A DNA stretch of 7,526 bases from Candidatus Methanoperedens sp. (GCA_027460605.1 JAPZAN010000240.1:1-7526); one strand, 5' to 3'; numbered from the stretch's first letter, positions 1 to 6,286 are shown. Program-made: numbers and translations. The notes: a model not told the origin generated them from the letters alone.

Positions 1-437
1 CCCTCTATCCTGAAAACATAGGTATCGTAGCAGTTCATCCTGAAATAATTGTAAGCACAAGGACGGCCCGCGCAATACTACCCAGGAAGCTTTCGCTTCC
101 TGATATTTCCTTTAACATGGGGAACGCGGCATCTATGGTGGTGGGGATGATGAAAAGCGATATAAAGCTCATCGGAGAAAGCATGGAGAACAGGGTAATA
201 GAGGAAGTGCGCTCAAAACTTATAAAAGGATATGGACAGGTCAAGAAAAGTGCGATTGAGGCAGGGGCTTCCGGGGTGACTATCAGTGGTTCGGGAACGA
301 CTATGATTGCAGTATGCAGTATTAATGAAAGAGAAAATATCGCAAAGGCAATGACGCAGGCTTTTTCAGATAATCACATAAGAAGCGAGGCTTTTATCAC
401 CACGATTGGAAATGGGGCAAAGATCATAGATGGCTGA
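1..437 (+). CDS. thrB: Homoserine kinase, C-terminal part (5' end outside window)
   Basis: The frame is open from the window edge (first full codon at 3) to TGA at 435-437, giving 144 residues. It reads as the second half of a GHMP-family kinase. The text includes HPEIIVSTRTARAILP and a glycine-rich C-terminal segment, GASGVTISGSGTTMIAV, which corresponds to the conserved GHMP motif 3 region near the active site. Archaeal homoserine kinases are about 300 residues, so roughly half is present. The family phosphorylates homoserine with ATP in threonine synthesis in the cytoplasm. The helix text FNMGNAASMVVGMMKSD matches my memory of homoserine kinase rather than shikimate or mevalonate kinase, but family assignment within GHMP is from recall. 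It points towards the lipoprotein gene (convergent) and ends 163 bases before that gene's stop. Confidence 0.82.
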   Translation, partial: LYPENIGIVAVHPEIIVSTRTARAILPRKLSLPDISFNMGNAASMVVGMMKSDIKLIGESMENRVIEEVRSKLIKGYGQVKKSAIEAGASGVTISGSGTTMIAVCSINERENIAKAMTQAFSDNHIRSEAFITTIGNGAKIIDG

Positions 438-439
438 AA

Positions 440-495
440 TTGCTTAAGATGAGCAAACTTGCTTAAAATTGTTGATACGATACTTATTTAAGCAA
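440..495. repeat. TTGCTTAA repeats, direct and inverted
   Basis: The word TTGCTTAA occurs at 440-447 and 459-466. Its inverse occurs at 487-495, so that 459-467 (TTGCTTAAA) and 487-495 (TTTAAGCAA) form a perfect 9-bp inverted repeat around a 19-base loop. It begins just after the thrB stop. It may help end thrB transcription or be a binding site; the sequence does not decide. Confidence 0.4.
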
Positions 496-514
496 AGGAC
501 TTCAATATATGTAT

Positions 515-532
515 GTTCGTTGAACAACGAAC
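515..532. terminator. Hairpin in convergent spacer after thrB
   Basis: GTTCGTTG (515-522) and CAACGAAC (525-532) are perfectly complementary around AA; as RNA this is a 7-bp stem with a GAAC loop. It lies 78 bases after the thrB stop, between two convergent genes, and is followed by a T-run at 549-554. Archaeal termination depends mainly on T-runs, so a terminator role is an inference. Part of the arm (CGTTGAA, 518-524) can pair instead with TTCAACG at 553-559. Confidence 0.4.
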
Positions 533-534
533 AG

Positions 535-587
535 GATAAGCGGGTTCATTTTTTCAACGATACCACCCACTCCCCTTCCCGCTTATC
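535..587. terminator. 10-bp inverted repeat near lipoprotein gene end
   Basis: GATAAGCGGG (535-544) and CCCGCTTATC (578-587) are a perfect 10-bp inverted repeat with a 33-base loop that contains a T-run and a CCACCCACTCCCC stretch. It starts 14 bases beyond the stop of the minus-strand lipoprotein gene and lies between convergent genes. A bidirectional transcription end region is the simplest reading. The function is inferred. Confidence 0.4.
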
Positions 588-600
588 TTACTATTTTCAT

Positions 601-1863
601 TTACTGCGACTTCTTTTTCAGTTCCATTACTTTGTTGTATATTTCCTTTTGCTGTCTTCGGATTTCATCCATTTTTCTAAGAGTATCATCCGTTATGGTT
701 CCCTGGTTTAAATCTTCCAGTTGTTCTTGAAGCTTTTTATGCTGCAACGTAAGTGCTTTAATTTGAGCCTCAATATCTGCGCTGGTTATATATTGCAAAT
801 ACCAGGGAGATTGGTTGTCATACTTGCTTAAAGAACCAATATCTTTTGTCCACGTATAAGCAGGTTTTAGGTTTAATTTTTTATACAGGTCGTCTTTTGC
901 TACAAACTTAAAGGATGTAACATCCGATGTATCGACCACATATATTTGATTATCAATAACTATTTCAATCCATCCATGAAGTGTTACATTTGCCGTGCCA
1001 CTTACAAGTCTTATCTTTTCACCATCCACACCTGTGTTTTGGGGGTCGGAAGCTAAAGTGTAAAGAATGGAACCGAAAAAATTAGTTAAATCCCAGCATG
1101 AAACTTCGTTGGCATTTAGGACTTGAGAACCAGTATAGGGAGATATGTAAGCTTTCAAATCTTTCCGTTCAACAAACTTTTTTGTGTAACCCTGCATAAC
1201 GAATCCTTTTGGATCACGTTTATCGGGCAATTTAATATTATTATCACTAATGAATTTCTTAATCAATTGATTTCCAGGCTCAACAAACTGCCAGGGACTA
1301 TTCCAAGCATCTCCCTTTTTTATAAACAAACCCGAACCGACAAATATGGTAATAAGCATAATAGGCGCAACGTACATAAACCAAGTTGAAAAGTGATTTG
1401 TTTCAACAGTTATGTATCCATTCATAAAATCACTATCTACTACCCTGGCAATTTCAAATTTGCCATCCTCTGAAACCGAACCGAGAAATATCCCCTCACC
1501 ATCTTTCAGTTCATTAAAAAATGATGGATCGAATGTCATTTTCAGATAGAATGGTTTATCAAAATTAGACTGGCTTGATGTTATTTTATAAATTGGACTA
1601 ATCACTTTGAAACCATTATATGCTTCAATTTGTTCCGTAGTACCAGCAATTTCGGGAAGAACAGTTTCCCGAGTTATCGAAATTTGAATATCCTCTTCAT
1701 TTATACTTTCGGGAAACGACATTGCCAGACCATTAACCGAAATTTCGCCGCCGTTTGAGCCGGAAATAGTACCCTCGTAAATAACTTTGGGATCTATGCA
1801 TCCTGTGACTGCAAGAGATAGAACTAAGTACAAAACTAAAATAACCCTGAAATCTGATTTCAT
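601..1863 (-). CDS. Lipoprotein with ZU5-like, membrane-helix, transglutaminase-like and coiled-coil regions
   Basis: This encodes a 420-residue protein. I chose ATG at 1863 over the in-frame GTGs at 1872 and 1869 because AGGTGGTGA (1874-1866) serves as ribosome binding site and contains those GTGs. Residues 1-21 are a signal peptide ending in a lipobox (VTG before C22). Residues about 38-160 resemble a ZU5-like domain: FPE near 50, ISPIYKI 88-94, FDKPF 101-105, and a closing HFSTW 157-161. A hydrophobic helix follows (about 162-181), then KK. Residues about 235-330 look like a transglutaminase-like core with C256 (VSCWDLTNFF), H296 (LHGWIEIVID) and D311 (YVVDTS) as a probable Cys-His-Asp triad. 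Residues about 350-418 are charged and heptad-like, a probable coiled coil. Expected at the cell envelope as a peptidase or crosslinking enzyme; the substrate is unknown. The gene looks more AT-rich than the cofactor genes. Domain calls are by eye. Confidence 0.75.
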   Translation of the reverse strand: MKSDFRVILVLYLVLSLAVTGCIDPKVIYEGTISGSNGGEISVNGLAMSFPESINEEDIQISITRETVLPEIAGTTEQIEAYNGFKVISPIYKITSSQSNFDKPFYLKMTFDPSFFNELKDGEGIFLGSVSEDGKFEIARVVDSDFMNGYITVETNHFSTWFMYVAPIMLITIFVGSGLFIKKGDAWNSPWQFVEPGNQLIKKFISDNNIKLPDKRDPKGFVMQGYTKKFVERKDLKAYISPYTGSQVLNANEVSCWDLTNFFGSILYTLASDPQNTGVDGEKIRLVSGTANVTLHGWIEIVIDNQIYVVDTSDVTSFKFVAKDDLYKKLNLKPAYTWTKDIGSLSKYDNQSPWYLQYITSADIEAQIKALTLQHKKLQEQLEDLNQGTITDDTLRKMDEIRRQQKEIYNKVMELKKKSQ

Positions 1864-1865
1864 AT

Positions 1866-1874
1866 TCACCACCT
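1866..1874 (-). promoter_or_regulatory. Ribosome binding site of the lipoprotein gene
   Basis: AGGTGGTGA on the minus strand ends two bases before ATG at 1863. It matches the archaeal anti-Shine-Dalgarno complement and decides the start against the two GTG codons lying inside it. Confidence 0.6.
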
Positions 1875-1969
1875 ATCTTTTTATTTAAAGTTTAATTCAG
1901 CTTAAATGTTGTGAAAAATTCCATAATATCTTGAATATGTATTTTAATCCAACTAATCAAAATATATGC
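1875..1969 (-). promoter_or_regulatory. AT-rich promoter region of the lipoprotein gene
   Basis: This is the spacer between the comDE stop and the lipoprotein ribosome binding site. It is very AT-rich. CATATATTTT (1968-1959) is a possible TATA box that would place a start site near 1935. TTTAAATA near 1889-1882 is closer to the consensus but sits too near the start codon to precede a leader with the ribosome binding site. The spacing suggests a separate transcript from the cofactor operon, but read-through is not excluded. Confidence 0.35.
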
Positions 1970-3097
1970 TTAAAAAAGTTCATTCATCCCCATTGCTCTC
2001 ATGAACCTTTGTTTAATCTCATTCGCAGAAAGGGGAATCTCCCTGCACTTGACATTAATGGGTTTTACGAGCGCATGTATAAAACCCACTTTGCGAAGTA
2101 AAGCTCCTTTCAATTCAGCCGTCGTATGAACTTTCACTGTGTCTTTAATCCCGTTTGCTTTAGCCATGAGTTCAAGGTCAATCCGGCTGCTGGTTGCTGT
2201 CTTCTGGTTCCCCGTAGAGCCATAAGCCGCATTGTCAATAGCAATGACAGTGAGGTTTCCGGGGTTATATTCTCCAATAGCTGTCAATGAATTCGGGTTC
2301 ATGAGCAGGCTGCCGTCCCCGTCAATCACATACACATGCCTTTTCTGGATAAGTGCAAGCCCAAGTCCGATAGACGATACCAGTCCCATCGAACCAAGCA
2401 TATAGAAATTCAGCTCCCTGTCCTTGATATCAAATAATTCCTTGGAAGGGATGCCAAGATTGGCGATTATAATATCATCGCCAGCAATTTCAGCCAGGAT
2501 TTTAATGGCATCATATCTTATCATTACAGGCTTTTTTATTTCACTTTTAAATTTCAATTCCAGGCGCCTCGGAATTATCTCAAATGGTTCCGGGACTTCA
2601 CACAACGAACATTCCCATACAGAAGGGGAAATCAACACAACATGCGGGTGAGCATTACTGAAAGAATCCTTGATTGCATCGTTTATCTTATCAAGCTCGC
2701 TATGGGATTCGATTGTGGTGAACTTTATACCGGCAGCGCCCAGAATCGCAGGCAATCTTTTCCCGAACTGCCACTGCGCCTCGATTGGTTCTTTGTAAAT
2801 CCCACGCCAGCTTGCAAGTACGGGCAGGGGGATGCCGTATGTCAGGTTTAGCGATAGAAGCGCATTTATCATATTTCCAAGACCGGTGCTCTGGATGACC
2901 ATGACAGGTCTTCCGCCGCCAAGATAGACGCCGGCGCATATCCCCACGCCGTTTTCCTCGCGGGTTAAGGGAATGGTTTTTATATTTTCGCTTATCAGCG
3001 GAAGAAGCGCTTTAATCCTGTCACACGGCAAAGTAGCGGCAAGGTCAATCCTGCTATTTTTAAGAATTTCAACAACTTTTTGCTCAGGATTTTTCAT
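1970..3097 (-). CDS. comDE: Sulfopyruvate decarboxylase, fused alpha and beta subunits
   Basis: This encodes a 375-residue thiamine-diphosphate enzyme. Known family members convert 3-sulfopyruvate to sulfoacetaldehyde and CO2 in coenzyme M synthesis (EC 4.1.1.79), in the cytoplasm. The N-terminal half (about 1-170) matches ComD: LPCDRIKALLPLI 23-35, REENGVGICAG 46-56 with a likely catalytic Glu47, and STGLGNMINALLSLN 70-84. The C-terminal half (about 190-370) matches ComE with the diphosphate-binding motif, GDGS at 260-263 running to DNAAYGSTGNQ at 288-298. Some methanogens have separate comD and comE; here they are one chain. Start ATG at 3097 follows GGTGA with a 9-base spacer, and that site lies in the repeat at 3107-3169. 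The ATG overlaps the stop of the small ORF upstream (ATGA). Being next to cysteate synthase, which makes its substrate precursor, strongly supports the call over other decarboxylases such as phosphonopyruvate decarboxylase. Confidence 0.9.
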   Translation of the reverse strand: MKNPEQKVVEILKNSRIDLAATLPCDRIKALLPLISENIKTIPLTREENGVGICAGVYLGGGRPVMVIQSTGLGNMINALLSLNLTYGIPLPVLASWRGIYKEPIEAQWQFGKRLPAILGAAGIKFTTIESHSELDKINDAIKDSFSNAHPHVVLISPSVWECSLCEVPEPFEIIPRRLELKFKSEIKKPVMIRYDAIKILAEIAGDDIIIANLGIPSKELFDIKDRELNFYMLGSMGLVSSIGLGLALIQKRHVYVIDGDGSLLMNPNSLTAIGEYNPGNLTVIAIDNAAYGSTGNQKTATSSRIDLELMAKANGIKDTVKVHTTAELKGALLRKVGFIHALVKPINVKCREIPLSANEIKQRFMRAMGMNELF

Positions 3098-3228
3098 CTG
3101 GCTATCTCACCGCAAAGGGCGCAGAGACCGCAAAGATTCTTGTTCCTTAGCTTTGCGTTTTCTGCGTTCATTTCAAGTGATTCGTGTTTAATCAGTTTTT
3201 GTACAAAATCTTTAATTTTGTTTGACAT
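3094..3228 (-). CDS. Possible 44-residue Cys-rich small protein between cysteate synthase and comDE
   Basis: ATG at 3228-3226 opens a 44-codon frame ending at TGA 3096-3094, whose TGA overlaps the comDE ATG as ATGA. Its start is 12 bases after the cysteate synthase stop, behind AGGTTAT (about 3239-3233), so the spacing is that of an operon member. The protein begins MSNKIKDFVQKLIKHESLEM, a likely amphipathic helix, and ends LCGLCALCGEIAR with four cysteines spaced C-x2-C-x2-C-type, which could bind metal. The C-terminal half is the translation of a TTTGCG-rich inverted-repeat element, so the cysteines may be an accident of the repeat. I do not recognise a family. It could be real, perhaps coupling comDE translation, or a chance frame. 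Confidence 0.4.
   Translation of the reverse strand: MSNKIKDFVQKLIKHESLEMNAENAKLRNKNLCGLCALCGEIAR
3107..3169. repeat. TTTGCG/CGCAAAG-rich inverted-repeat element
   Basis: Arm CGCAGAGACCGCAAAG (3120-3135) faces CTTTGCGTTTTCTGCG (3151-3166); 14 of 16 positions pair around a 15-base loop. A further unit TCACCGCAAAGGG precedes it at 3107. Words of the type CTTTGCG-TCTCTGCG-CCCTTTGCGGTGA are, from memory, a dispersed intergenic repeat seen in many environmental genomes. Only one copy is in this window. Its outer end supplies GGTGA, the ribosome binding site of comDE. Confidence 0.6.
3203..3221. repeat. Short AT-rich hairpin
   Basis: ACAAAAT (3203-3209) and ATTTTGT (3215-3221) form a perfect 7-bp stem around five bases. 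It lies at the beginning of the possible small ORF, downstream of the cysteate synthase stop. No T-run follows on the minus strand, so it is not an obvious terminator. Confidence 0.3.
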
Positions 3229-3240
3229 TGAGATAACCTG

Positions 3241-4554
3241 CTATTTGATTAAATCTTCAAGTGGGACATTTGCATTTTCAGCATGCGCGAATGGCTCTAT
3301 CCTGTAAAGAGGATAGTCTCTCTCAACCCGCTTCACCCCGCCGCCTGTGATATTCAGGACAATGTGCTCATCGGTTTTTACCTTTCCGCTATCTACCGCA
3401 TGGATTAAAGACGCAACTGCAACTCCGGCTGGCGGGAAGATATCAATACCTTCAAGCCGCTCAAATAATTCCACGCCTGCTTTCGCATCGCTATTGGAGA
3501 TCGCATACATGGTTCCATCGGTAGCGCAAAGGGCATCATAGACGCCTCCTGGAACGGAATACGGCGGCTCACGGTTTGAGAGAATATCGGCATACATTTC
3601 ATGTATGAGCTTCTTTGGCTCAGGCATATCAATGTCTTTTATGATATCACGCCTGCCCGCTTTCCATGCATTATACATGGGCACAAAAGGTAAATTCTGG
3701 GAAAGATGAAGCCTCGGGAGTTTCGTGCCGAATCTTCCATCGCCCAATAATCGAAGCGATGCTTCCCATGCCGCAATGCCTCCGGTTCCACTGCCTATTG
3801 CCTGGAAATAATGGTCAGGCATCCGTTTCATAAAAACCGAGGCGTCAAGCATCACTGTCCCCATTCCGTCCCTGCGCGCCACGTTTCTTGCTCCGCCTTC
3901 TGCCTGCATTCCCGGAAGCGCGGAAAGCCGCTCTGCAAGGTGTATGGAATCGGCATAATCGCAATTCTCCCCCATCTGTATAAGACGAATGGAATCTGTG
4001 GGCTCTTCAGGCAGCCACATTCTTGAAATCCCGCTTCCGGGTACGACGATGTACACTTTTACACCTGTCATTGCAGACACATGGGCAAAAGCGCGCGCCG
4101 TGTTCCCTGCCGAGGCAAGCACCAGCGATTTTCCTGAATTTTTGGATTTCTGCATTGTGGGAAAAGCTTCCAGTTCCTTAAAGCTGCATGTTTTGATGAA
4201 TGCCTTGCGCTCAGGCCAGTAGCCATTAAAAGAGATGTACAGGTTTTTTAATCCTAGTTCAGCTGCAAGTTCAGTGCTTCTGTATGTAATCGGACCGGAA
4301 TCGGTTGTTATTAAATCGTTTACAGGCAGCCAGTCATGAAATCTTCCCATCCCATTAACATTCTTTAAATCAAGTCTTTTGCTCCTGTAATTCGCCCGGA
4401 GCAGAGCATTATCAGTTGCGCATTTTAACCTGTCATCAAAATAAGCGGTGCCGCACCCTGTACAGACAAGATTATATTTTGGATTTTCAGGAATTGAAAT
4501 AGTCGGATGGAATTGAGAAATGCTCTCGCTACATGCAGATTGGGTTTCTGTCAT
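3241..4554 (-). CDS. Cysteate synthase (PLP enzyme of coenzyme M synthesis)
   Basis: This encodes 437 residues from ATG at 4554; a TTG two codons upstream (4560) is less likely. The family, a threonine synthase relative, replaces the phosphate of O-phosphoserine with sulfite to give L-cysteate (EC 2.5.1.76), which is transaminated to sulfopyruvate for ComDE. Visible are: an N-terminal cysteine cluster C31-x2-C34 with C45 that may bind zinc; the GYWPER segment (111-116); TCSFKELEA with probable PLP Lys126; ASAGNTARAF 147-156 contacting the PLP ring; and GSGTGG 254-259 for the PLP phosphate. The TCSFKELEA variant and GYWPER segment separate it, from memory, from ordinary threonine synthase (TGSFKDR). 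It lies 38 bases after the a,c-diamide synthase stop and just before comDE, which fits the arrangement I recall in Methanosarcina. No strong ribosome binding site is seen, so translation may depend on the upstream gene. Confidence 0.87.
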   Translation of the reverse strand: MTETQSACSESISQFHPTISIPENPKYNLVCTGCGTAYFDDRLKCATDNALLRANYRSKRLDLKNVNGMGRFHDWLPVNDLITTDSGPITYRSTELAAELGLKNLYISFNGYWPERKAFIKTCSFKELEAFPTMQKSKNSGKSLVLASAGNTARAFAHVSAMTGVKVYIVVPGSGISRMWLPEEPTDSIRLIQMGENCDYADSIHLAERLSALPGMQAEGGARNVARRDGMGTVMLDASVFMKRMPDHYFQAIGSGTGGIAAWEASLRLLGDGRFGTKLPRLHLSQNLPFVPMYNAWKAGRRDIIKDIDMPEPKKLIHEMYADILSNREPPYSVPGGVYDALCATDGTMYAISNSDAKAGVELFERLEGIDIFPPAGVAVASLIHAVDSGKVKTDEHIVLNITGGGVKRVERDYPLYRIEPFAHAENANVPLEDLIK

Positions 4555-4592
4555 AATCAATGATTTGATTTAGAAAAGGGTATTTATGTGGT

Positions 4593-5936
4593 TTATCGCA
4601 TTTTATATTTCCTGCACTGGCGCAAGAACTCATCAAAGGAATTCGAGGCAGGATGGGTATGCATGTAGCTTGCCATGGTGTTATGCTCCATGAGCCCATC
4701 CTTCCCTTCAACAATCCCTTTACCCCGCCTTAATTTATAAACAAGGGTCGCATCCCTGTCACATTCGGTTACTGAATAGTGGAACTCATGTCCCCTTGTA
4801 ATTTTACCTTTTTTAGCAATAGGTGAGTCAATTGCAGTTTCAGCTTCGGTATAACCGAGCGCCTGGAGATTGTCGGTCATCCTCGAACCTGCAGGAAGGA
4901 TGCCTGCCATTTTATAAGTCCTGTCGGTCTTGAGGCTTTCATTCAGATACAAAAGCGCGCCGCATTCGCCGTATATGGGCATGCCGTCTTCTGCCGCTTT
5001 TTTTATTTCATCGCGCGTTCCGGAGGCGGAAAGCTCCTTTGCAAAAAGCTCAGGATAGCCGCCTCCAAGATATATGCCGTCCACATCTGGCAGCCTGTCG
5101 GTCATCGGGCTGAAAAAAATTAGTTCTGCTCCCGACACCTTGAGTTCATCAAATGAATCCTCATAATAGAAACAGAACGCGCTGTCATAAGCAATCCCGA
5201 TTTTGACCTCGAATCTTTCCAACGGTTCGTTTAGCTCCACATCAGGCGCATCAAAATAATTCGCTATTGTTTTAACAGAACCCATGTCGATATGTTTTTC
5301 AATAAAATCCGATAGCACCTCAATATTCAGGTCATTCTCACCAGCCATGTGAAGCCCAAGATGACGTGACGGGATTGACAATTCGGGATTTTTGGGAAGC
5401 GCTCCGATTACAGGGATATTGATGCCGGCGCTTTGCAGTGAATCCTTTATGAGCTTAATATGCCTGTCGCTGCCTGCGTTATTCAGGATTATCCCTGCGA
5501 TATTTACCCTGTCAAATTCGCTAAAACCTTTAACGATTGCAGCAATGCTTCGCGATGCGCCGTGCGCATTGATAACGAGTATCACCGGTACATTGAGAAT
5601 CTTCGCAACATGGGCGGTGCTTGCTATTTCTGTGTCGTCGATGCCGTCAAAAAGACCCATTACTCCTTCTATTATGCAAAAATCAGCGCCCATTGAAGCA
5701 CGCGCGAAGGTTTCAAGCACTTCCTGCTCACCCATGATGAAACTGTCAAGATTCCGGGAAGGGCGCCCGCAGATGCGTGTGTGGTGGCCCGGGTCGATGA
5801 AGTCCGGTCCGACCTTGAAAGGCTGGATTTTATAATGTTTGCCAAGGGCTGCCATCAATCCCATTGCGACTGTGGTTTTTCCCACGCCGCTGCCTGTGCC
5901 TGCGATGAGGAGCGCTTTTGGTTTGGGGGAGGTCAT
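4593..5936 (-). CDS. CbiA/CfbB-type a,c-diamide synthase
   Basis: This encodes a 447-residue ATP- and glutamine-dependent amidase. The N-terminal half is a dethiobiotin-synthetase-like ATPase with P-loop AGTGSGVGKTT (12-22), KVGPDFIDPGHH and an IIEGVMGLFDG loop. The C-terminal half is a CobB/CobQ-type glutaminase with GGGYPELFA, nucleophile Cys325 in GECGALLYL, RGHEFHYS, and the closing His pair in MHTHPASN (426, 428). The family amidates the a and c side chains either of cobyrinate (CbiA, B12) or of Ni-sirohydrochlorin (CfbB, F430). Eye inspection cannot separate the two. The coenzyme M genes downstream favour CfbB by context, since F430 and coenzyme M both serve methyl-coenzyme M reductase; cobamide synthesis remains possible. 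Full length for the family. ATG at 5936 lies 24 bases from a TATA-like box, suggesting a leaderless mRNA. Its first 66 codons are partly repeated at 7247-7486. Confidence 0.9.
   Translation of the reverse strand: MTSPKPKALLIAGTGSGVGKTTVAMGLMAALGKHYKIQPFKVGPDFIDPGHHTRICGRPSRNLDSFIMGEQEVLETFARASMGADFCIIEGVMGLFDGIDDTEIASTAHVAKILNVPVILVINAHGASRSIAAIVKGFSEFDRVNIAGIILNNAGSDRHIKLIKDSLQSAGINIPVIGALPKNPELSIPSRHLGLHMAGENDLNIEVLSDFIEKHIDMGSVKTIANYFDAPDVELNEPLERFEVKIGIAYDSAFCFYYEDSFDELKVSGAELIFFSPMTDRLPDVDGIYLGGGYPELFAKELSASGTRDEIKKAAEDGMPIYGECGALLYLNESLKTDRTYKMAGILPAGSRMTDNLQALGYTEAETAIDSPIAKKGKITRGHEFHYSVTECDRDATLVYKLRRGKGIVEGKDGLMEHNTMASYMHTHPASNSFDEFLRQCRKYKMR
5743..5914. repeat. Direct repeat, left copy (5' part of the amidase gene)
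   Basis: This block aligns without gaps to 7290-7461 at a constant offset of 1547 bases, with 7 mismatches in 172 positions. It covers about codons 8-65 of the amidase gene. Identity falls away abruptly on both sides. Confidence 0.95.
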
Positions 5937-5959
5937 TGCACAGAGATTGATATGAAGGA

Positions 5960-5968
5960 ATATAAGCT
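5960..5968 (-). promoter_or_regulatory. TATA-like box of the amidase operon
   Basis: AGCTTATAT on the minus strand ends 24 bases upstream of the amidase ATG. The same nine bases occur at the same distance before the start of the truncated copy (7518-7510), in otherwise diverged sequence. With archaeal spacing, transcription would begin at or very near the start codon, and no ribosome binding site is seen, so the mRNA may be leaderless. Confidence 0.55.
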
Positions 5969-6052
5969 AAACCTTTGCGTCACGAACCTCATATTGAAAT
6001 CCGAAAGGCAACTTGGCGCTGGGCTTCGGAGATGGTAAAACTTCTCCATTAT

Positions 6053-6064
6053 CTTTTTATATAT
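6053..6064 (+). promoter_or_regulatory. TATA-like box of the PIN toxin module
   Basis: CTTTTTATATAT lies about 40 bases before the GTG start of the first gene of the module, giving room for a short leader with its ribosome binding site. The rest of 5969-6052 shows no gene that I can support; the region is a divergent promoter spacer. Confidence 0.55.
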
Positions 6065-6091
6065 TCGATGCATTGTTTAAATTAGTCAATC

Positions 6092-6098
6092 AGGTGAT
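6092..6098 (+). promoter_or_regulatory. Ribosome binding site deciding a GTG start
   Basis: AGGTGAT is complementary to the archaeal 16S rRNA end and stands five bases before GTG at 6104, which fixes this non-ATG start. Confidence 0.65.
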
Positions 6099-6103
6099 AT
6101 TCC

Positions 6104-6286
6104 GTGCCAATAAAAGAGTTTAGCAGATATCTGGAAGGTAAAAGTTTTGATGAAATCCTCCACAAAGGTAAAAAAGAGAGCTATGAACTCATGTTAGCAC
6201 AAGGGGTCGCTCCTGTTGCGTTGTTCATCTCAAAACTCATGATTGAGGCGATACATCAGGAAGAAAGCAAGCATGCACTATCTTGA
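6104..6286 (+). CDS. Small protein, probable antitoxin partner of the PIN protein
   Basis: This encodes 60 residues, starting at GTG 6104 behind a strong AGGTGAT site. The sequence is mostly helical in character with charged stretches (FDEILHKGKKESYELMLAQG) and a hydrophobic segment VAPVALFISKLMIEAI near 36-51. I do not recognise AbrB, ribbon-helix-helix or Phd motifs. The antitoxin assignment rests on position: its last 14 bases overlap the start of the PIN-domain gene, as in vapBC-type modules where the small first gene neutralises the second. It may bind the toxin and repress the operon; that is inferred. The two genes share the promoter at about 6053. Confidence 0.65.
   Translation: MPIKEFSRYLEGKSFDEILHKGKKESYELMLAQGVAPVALFISKLMIEAIHQEESKHALS

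Noticed and set aside
469..711. An 80-codon plus-strand frame crossing the convergent spacer into the lipoprotein gene.
   Set aside because: It has a non-ATG start without a ribosome binding site, runs through all the spacer hairpins, and ends in sequence better explained as the lipoprotein gene read backwards.
1864..1872. GTG codons at 1872 and 1869 as the lipoprotein start.
   Set aside because: They lie inside the ribosome binding site itself, and ATG at 1863 gives a normal signal peptide with two charged residues before the hydrophobic core.
3107..3169. CRISPR-like array suggested by the repeated CGCAAAG words.
   Set aside because: Units are too short and unevenly spaced, with no spacers of constant length and no cas genes. 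An inverted-repeat element explains them better.
5392..5835. A 147-codon open frame on the plus strand, antisense to the amidase gene.
   Set aside because: It lies wholly within the well-supported amidase gene, has no ribosome binding site, and its text has no family resemblance. It is a shadow of the real coding frame.
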